The notes under the pieces were generated by a model. The model had not been told where the DNA came from and did not search any database. It saw nothing but the letters and a program-made list of their open reading frames with translations. A DNA stretch of 64,000 bases, from contig NZ_CP156660.1 in NCBI RefSeq assembly GCF_039851975.1, forward strand, positions 3,787,035 through 3,851,034, given 5' to 3'. This document shows positions 62,883 to 64,000 of this stretch, in pieces. Origin of the DNA: Desulfoscipio sp. XC116 (lineage in GTDB: Bacteria > Bacillota > Desulfotomaculia > Desulfotomaculales > Desulfallaceae). Each line of letters begins with the position of its first letter. The stretch's first letter is position 1. A program made the position numbers and the translations under genes.

Positions 62883-63311
62883 CTAGATGCTTATACTTTT
62901 TACGGCCTTGGCCATATTTGTAACACTGGATGATGTCAGAATCTTAATCGGCTTGCCGTGTTTTCTGCATAATTTCTTGGCGCTGGCACAAGCATTATGG
63001 CTGTTACAGTCTACCGGGCAAAAAACCATGTCACATTTGATGATCTTATTCTCCAATGGTTTATCACCTTTTCTCCAGTAACCATCTAAATATATGCATT
63101 TATAGCCACAGTTTTCAATCAAGTCTGCATACAGGTGTTTAAATTTGGTTATCCCGCCAATAATCAATATTTTTTTCATGCACTGTTTACAGCTGCGACA
63201 GTCTTTATCATTTGCCGGCCTTGTACCACATTCGCAATTAACTGCCCGGCGTTTTGATTTTTTTTTATTTACCCTGTCAAAAGCAATATTTGTCCAACCC
63301 ATTTGCGCCAT
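62883..63311 (-). CDS. DUF2325-domain protein with N-terminal Cys cluster
   Basis: 142 residues. N-terminus is basic and Cys-rich (CECGTRPANDKDCRSCKQC), C-terminal ~95 residues form a DUF2325 domain (IIGGITKFKHLYADLIENCG, DMVFCPVDCNSHNA). DUF2325 proteins are small and widespread in Firmicutes without known activity. The Cys motif could bind a metal or Fe-S cluster. ATG behind AGGAGAG. A long palindrome with Fur-like core lies upstream. Confidence 0.8.
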   Translation of the reverse strand: MAQMGWTNIAFDRVNKKKSKRRAVNCECGTRPANDKDCRSCKQCMKKILIIGGITKFKHLYADLIENCGYKCIYLDGYWRKGDKPLENKIIKCDMVFCPVDCNSHNACASAKKLCRKHGKPIKILTSSSVTNMAKAVKSISI

Positions 63312-63457
63312 TAGAATCTCTCCTGTAAAATAAGATAAACAAAACCATACTGCATATAAATGTTCCAGCCGGCCATTCTTCGCGGCCGCTGCAGGTTACT
63401 TAACAATTGCTGTACCGATTCCGATTGAGCTTTTAGAGTATCCGTGGTATTGCCAAT

Positions 63458-63498
63458 GCTTAATTAGTGATAATGACATTCGTTATCACTAATTAAGC
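63458..63498 (-). promoter_or_regulatory. 41-bp palindrome with Fur-like core
   Basis: 16-bp perfect arms GCTTAATTAGTGATAA / TTATCACTAATTAAGC around a 9-nt centre. The middle 19 bp match Fur consensus at about 14-15 positions. No U tract on either side, so an operator is more likely than a terminator. Confidence 0.6.
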
Positions 63499-63514
63499 AA
63501 AAAATTGCCCCTGC

Positions 63515-63700
63515 TCAGTATCGCCGCCAACCCCCGTAATGTGAAATTAATTTAACAATAACGGGTCTTTTTTCAACCAAAGCTTGCAAAACCTCGTTAA
63601 CAAATTGGGCTTCCTTTAACCTTTTCTGTAATTCAACCTTACTCAAGCTTAAGCTGGCAGTGATGTTTGCCGCACAAAGGTTTTCTTCCGGCACAGACAT
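63515..63700 (-). CDS. Hypothetical 61-residue protein
   Basis: From ATG 63700 with AGAGGTG 6 bp upstream. Predicted helical, with a basic end GGWRRY. No family recognised. Together with the small membrane peptide upstream it forms a short operon under a Fur-type box. Confidence 0.5.
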   Translation of the reverse strand: MSVPEENLCAANITASLSLSKVELQKRLKEAQFVNEVLQALVEKRPVIVKLISHYGGWRRY

Positions 63701-63778
63701 GTCACGCACCTCTTTTAACTATGCATTTAATTAACCTAACAACGATAATCTAAGCACCGCGGGACTTATTATTATCAT

Positions 63779-63856
63779 CTATAGGTTTTTGCGGCAAATC
63801 TTCACGGCACCGGCATACGCCGCTGCAAGTATTGATAAAGTCATAACAAGCCGCAC
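63779..63856 (-). CDS. Possible 25-residue membrane peptide under Fur control
   Basis: GTG 63856 behind AAAGG encodes a single hydrophobic helix (TLSILAAAYAGAV) with a basic end (KICRKNL). A longer reading of the frame to 63961 would start within the promoter, so it is rejected. Preceded by a textbook promoter and Fur box. Confidence 0.4.
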   Translation of the reverse strand: MRLVMTLSILAAAYAGAVKICRKNL

Positions 63857-63900
63857 AGGGACCTTTTCATAGTATCCTTCTCTTCCGAGATACCAATATT

Positions 63901-63919
63901 GATAATGATTATCATTTTC
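63901..63919 (-). promoter_or_regulatory. Fur box
   Basis: GATAATGATTATCATTTTC, 18 of 19 bases of the Fur consensus, just downstream of the -10 at 63926-63931. Confidence 0.85.
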
Positions 63920-63925
63920 ATTACC

Positions 63926-63954
63926 ATTATATTTCCTGTTAACTACATAGTCAA
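63926..63954 (-). promoter_or_regulatory. Promoter of the terminal Fur-controlled small-gene operon
   Basis: TTGACT (63949-63954) and TATAAT (63926-63931), 17-bp spacer, minus strand. Confidence 0.8.
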
Positions 63955-64000
63955 GATACATTTTAAAAGATTTTAAAAAAACCTGTTGCCCGGCAAGTGC

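Noticed and set aside
63458-63498. 41-bp palindrome as an intrinsic terminator
   Set aside because: No U tract follows the stem in either direction, and its core resembles a Fur box.

Overview
The window looks like a chromosomal stretch of a spore-former-type anaerobic Firmicute, most likely a Peptococcaceae/Desulfotomaculia relative. This is inferred from Gram-positive style lipoproteins, SLH-anchored proteins, T-box and cobalamin riboswitch leaders, many TTG/GTG starts with strong Shine-Dalgarno sites, and a phenylacetate-CoA ligase next to a Liv transporter. No rRNA, tRNA, CRISPR array, complete insertion sequence or prophage was recognised.

Layout. 0-2.1 kb: a cobalamin riboswitch with attenuator drives cbiZ and a DUF4430 lipoprotein on the minus strand. 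2.1-6.7 kb: MntR-like regulator divergent from a four-gene Mn/Zn-type ABC importer. 7.0-14.4 kb: minus-strand livK-H-M-G-F plus paaK, preceded by a T-box leader whose 3' half is duplicated. 14.4-16.9 kb: P1B-type metal ATPase with a MarR regulator and twin operators. 17.2-26.1 kb: accessory stretch with a coiled-coil protein, an ECF sigma/anti-sigma/TPR operon, a damaged second copy of the TPR gene, a Fic protein, a TolB-like lipoprotein, all lying between two 318-bp direct repeats. 26.1-32.4 kb: methyltransferase, flavodoxin, a second ECF sigma/anti-sigma pair and a YcdB/SLH surface protein.

32.5-50.2 kb is an iron-responsive island: a heterodimeric ABC exporter, an ECF-type importer (A-T-S), two AraC-type regulators, a methyltransferase, an ATC-hydrolase-family protein, a MATE pump and a secreted tandem CbiX/FmdE-like protein. 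Fur-like boxes lie in front of several of these, and one 21-bp-spaced direct repeat occurs three times in front of the ABC, MATE and a broken ABC gene. The island is littered with gene remnants (HAD, ABC twice, MATE, an internally deleted RND pump).

50.4-64 kb: two paralogous CBS-domain proteins, a histidine kinase/NtrC-type regulator pair followed by a sigma-54 promoter and a TauE/SafE-TIGR02186 operon, a ProXWV-type osmolyte importer, and a terminal Fur-controlled set (YibE/F, DUF2325, small peptides). Three copies of a composite palindromic intergenic repeat are scattered at 6.9, 13.6 and 62.7 kb.
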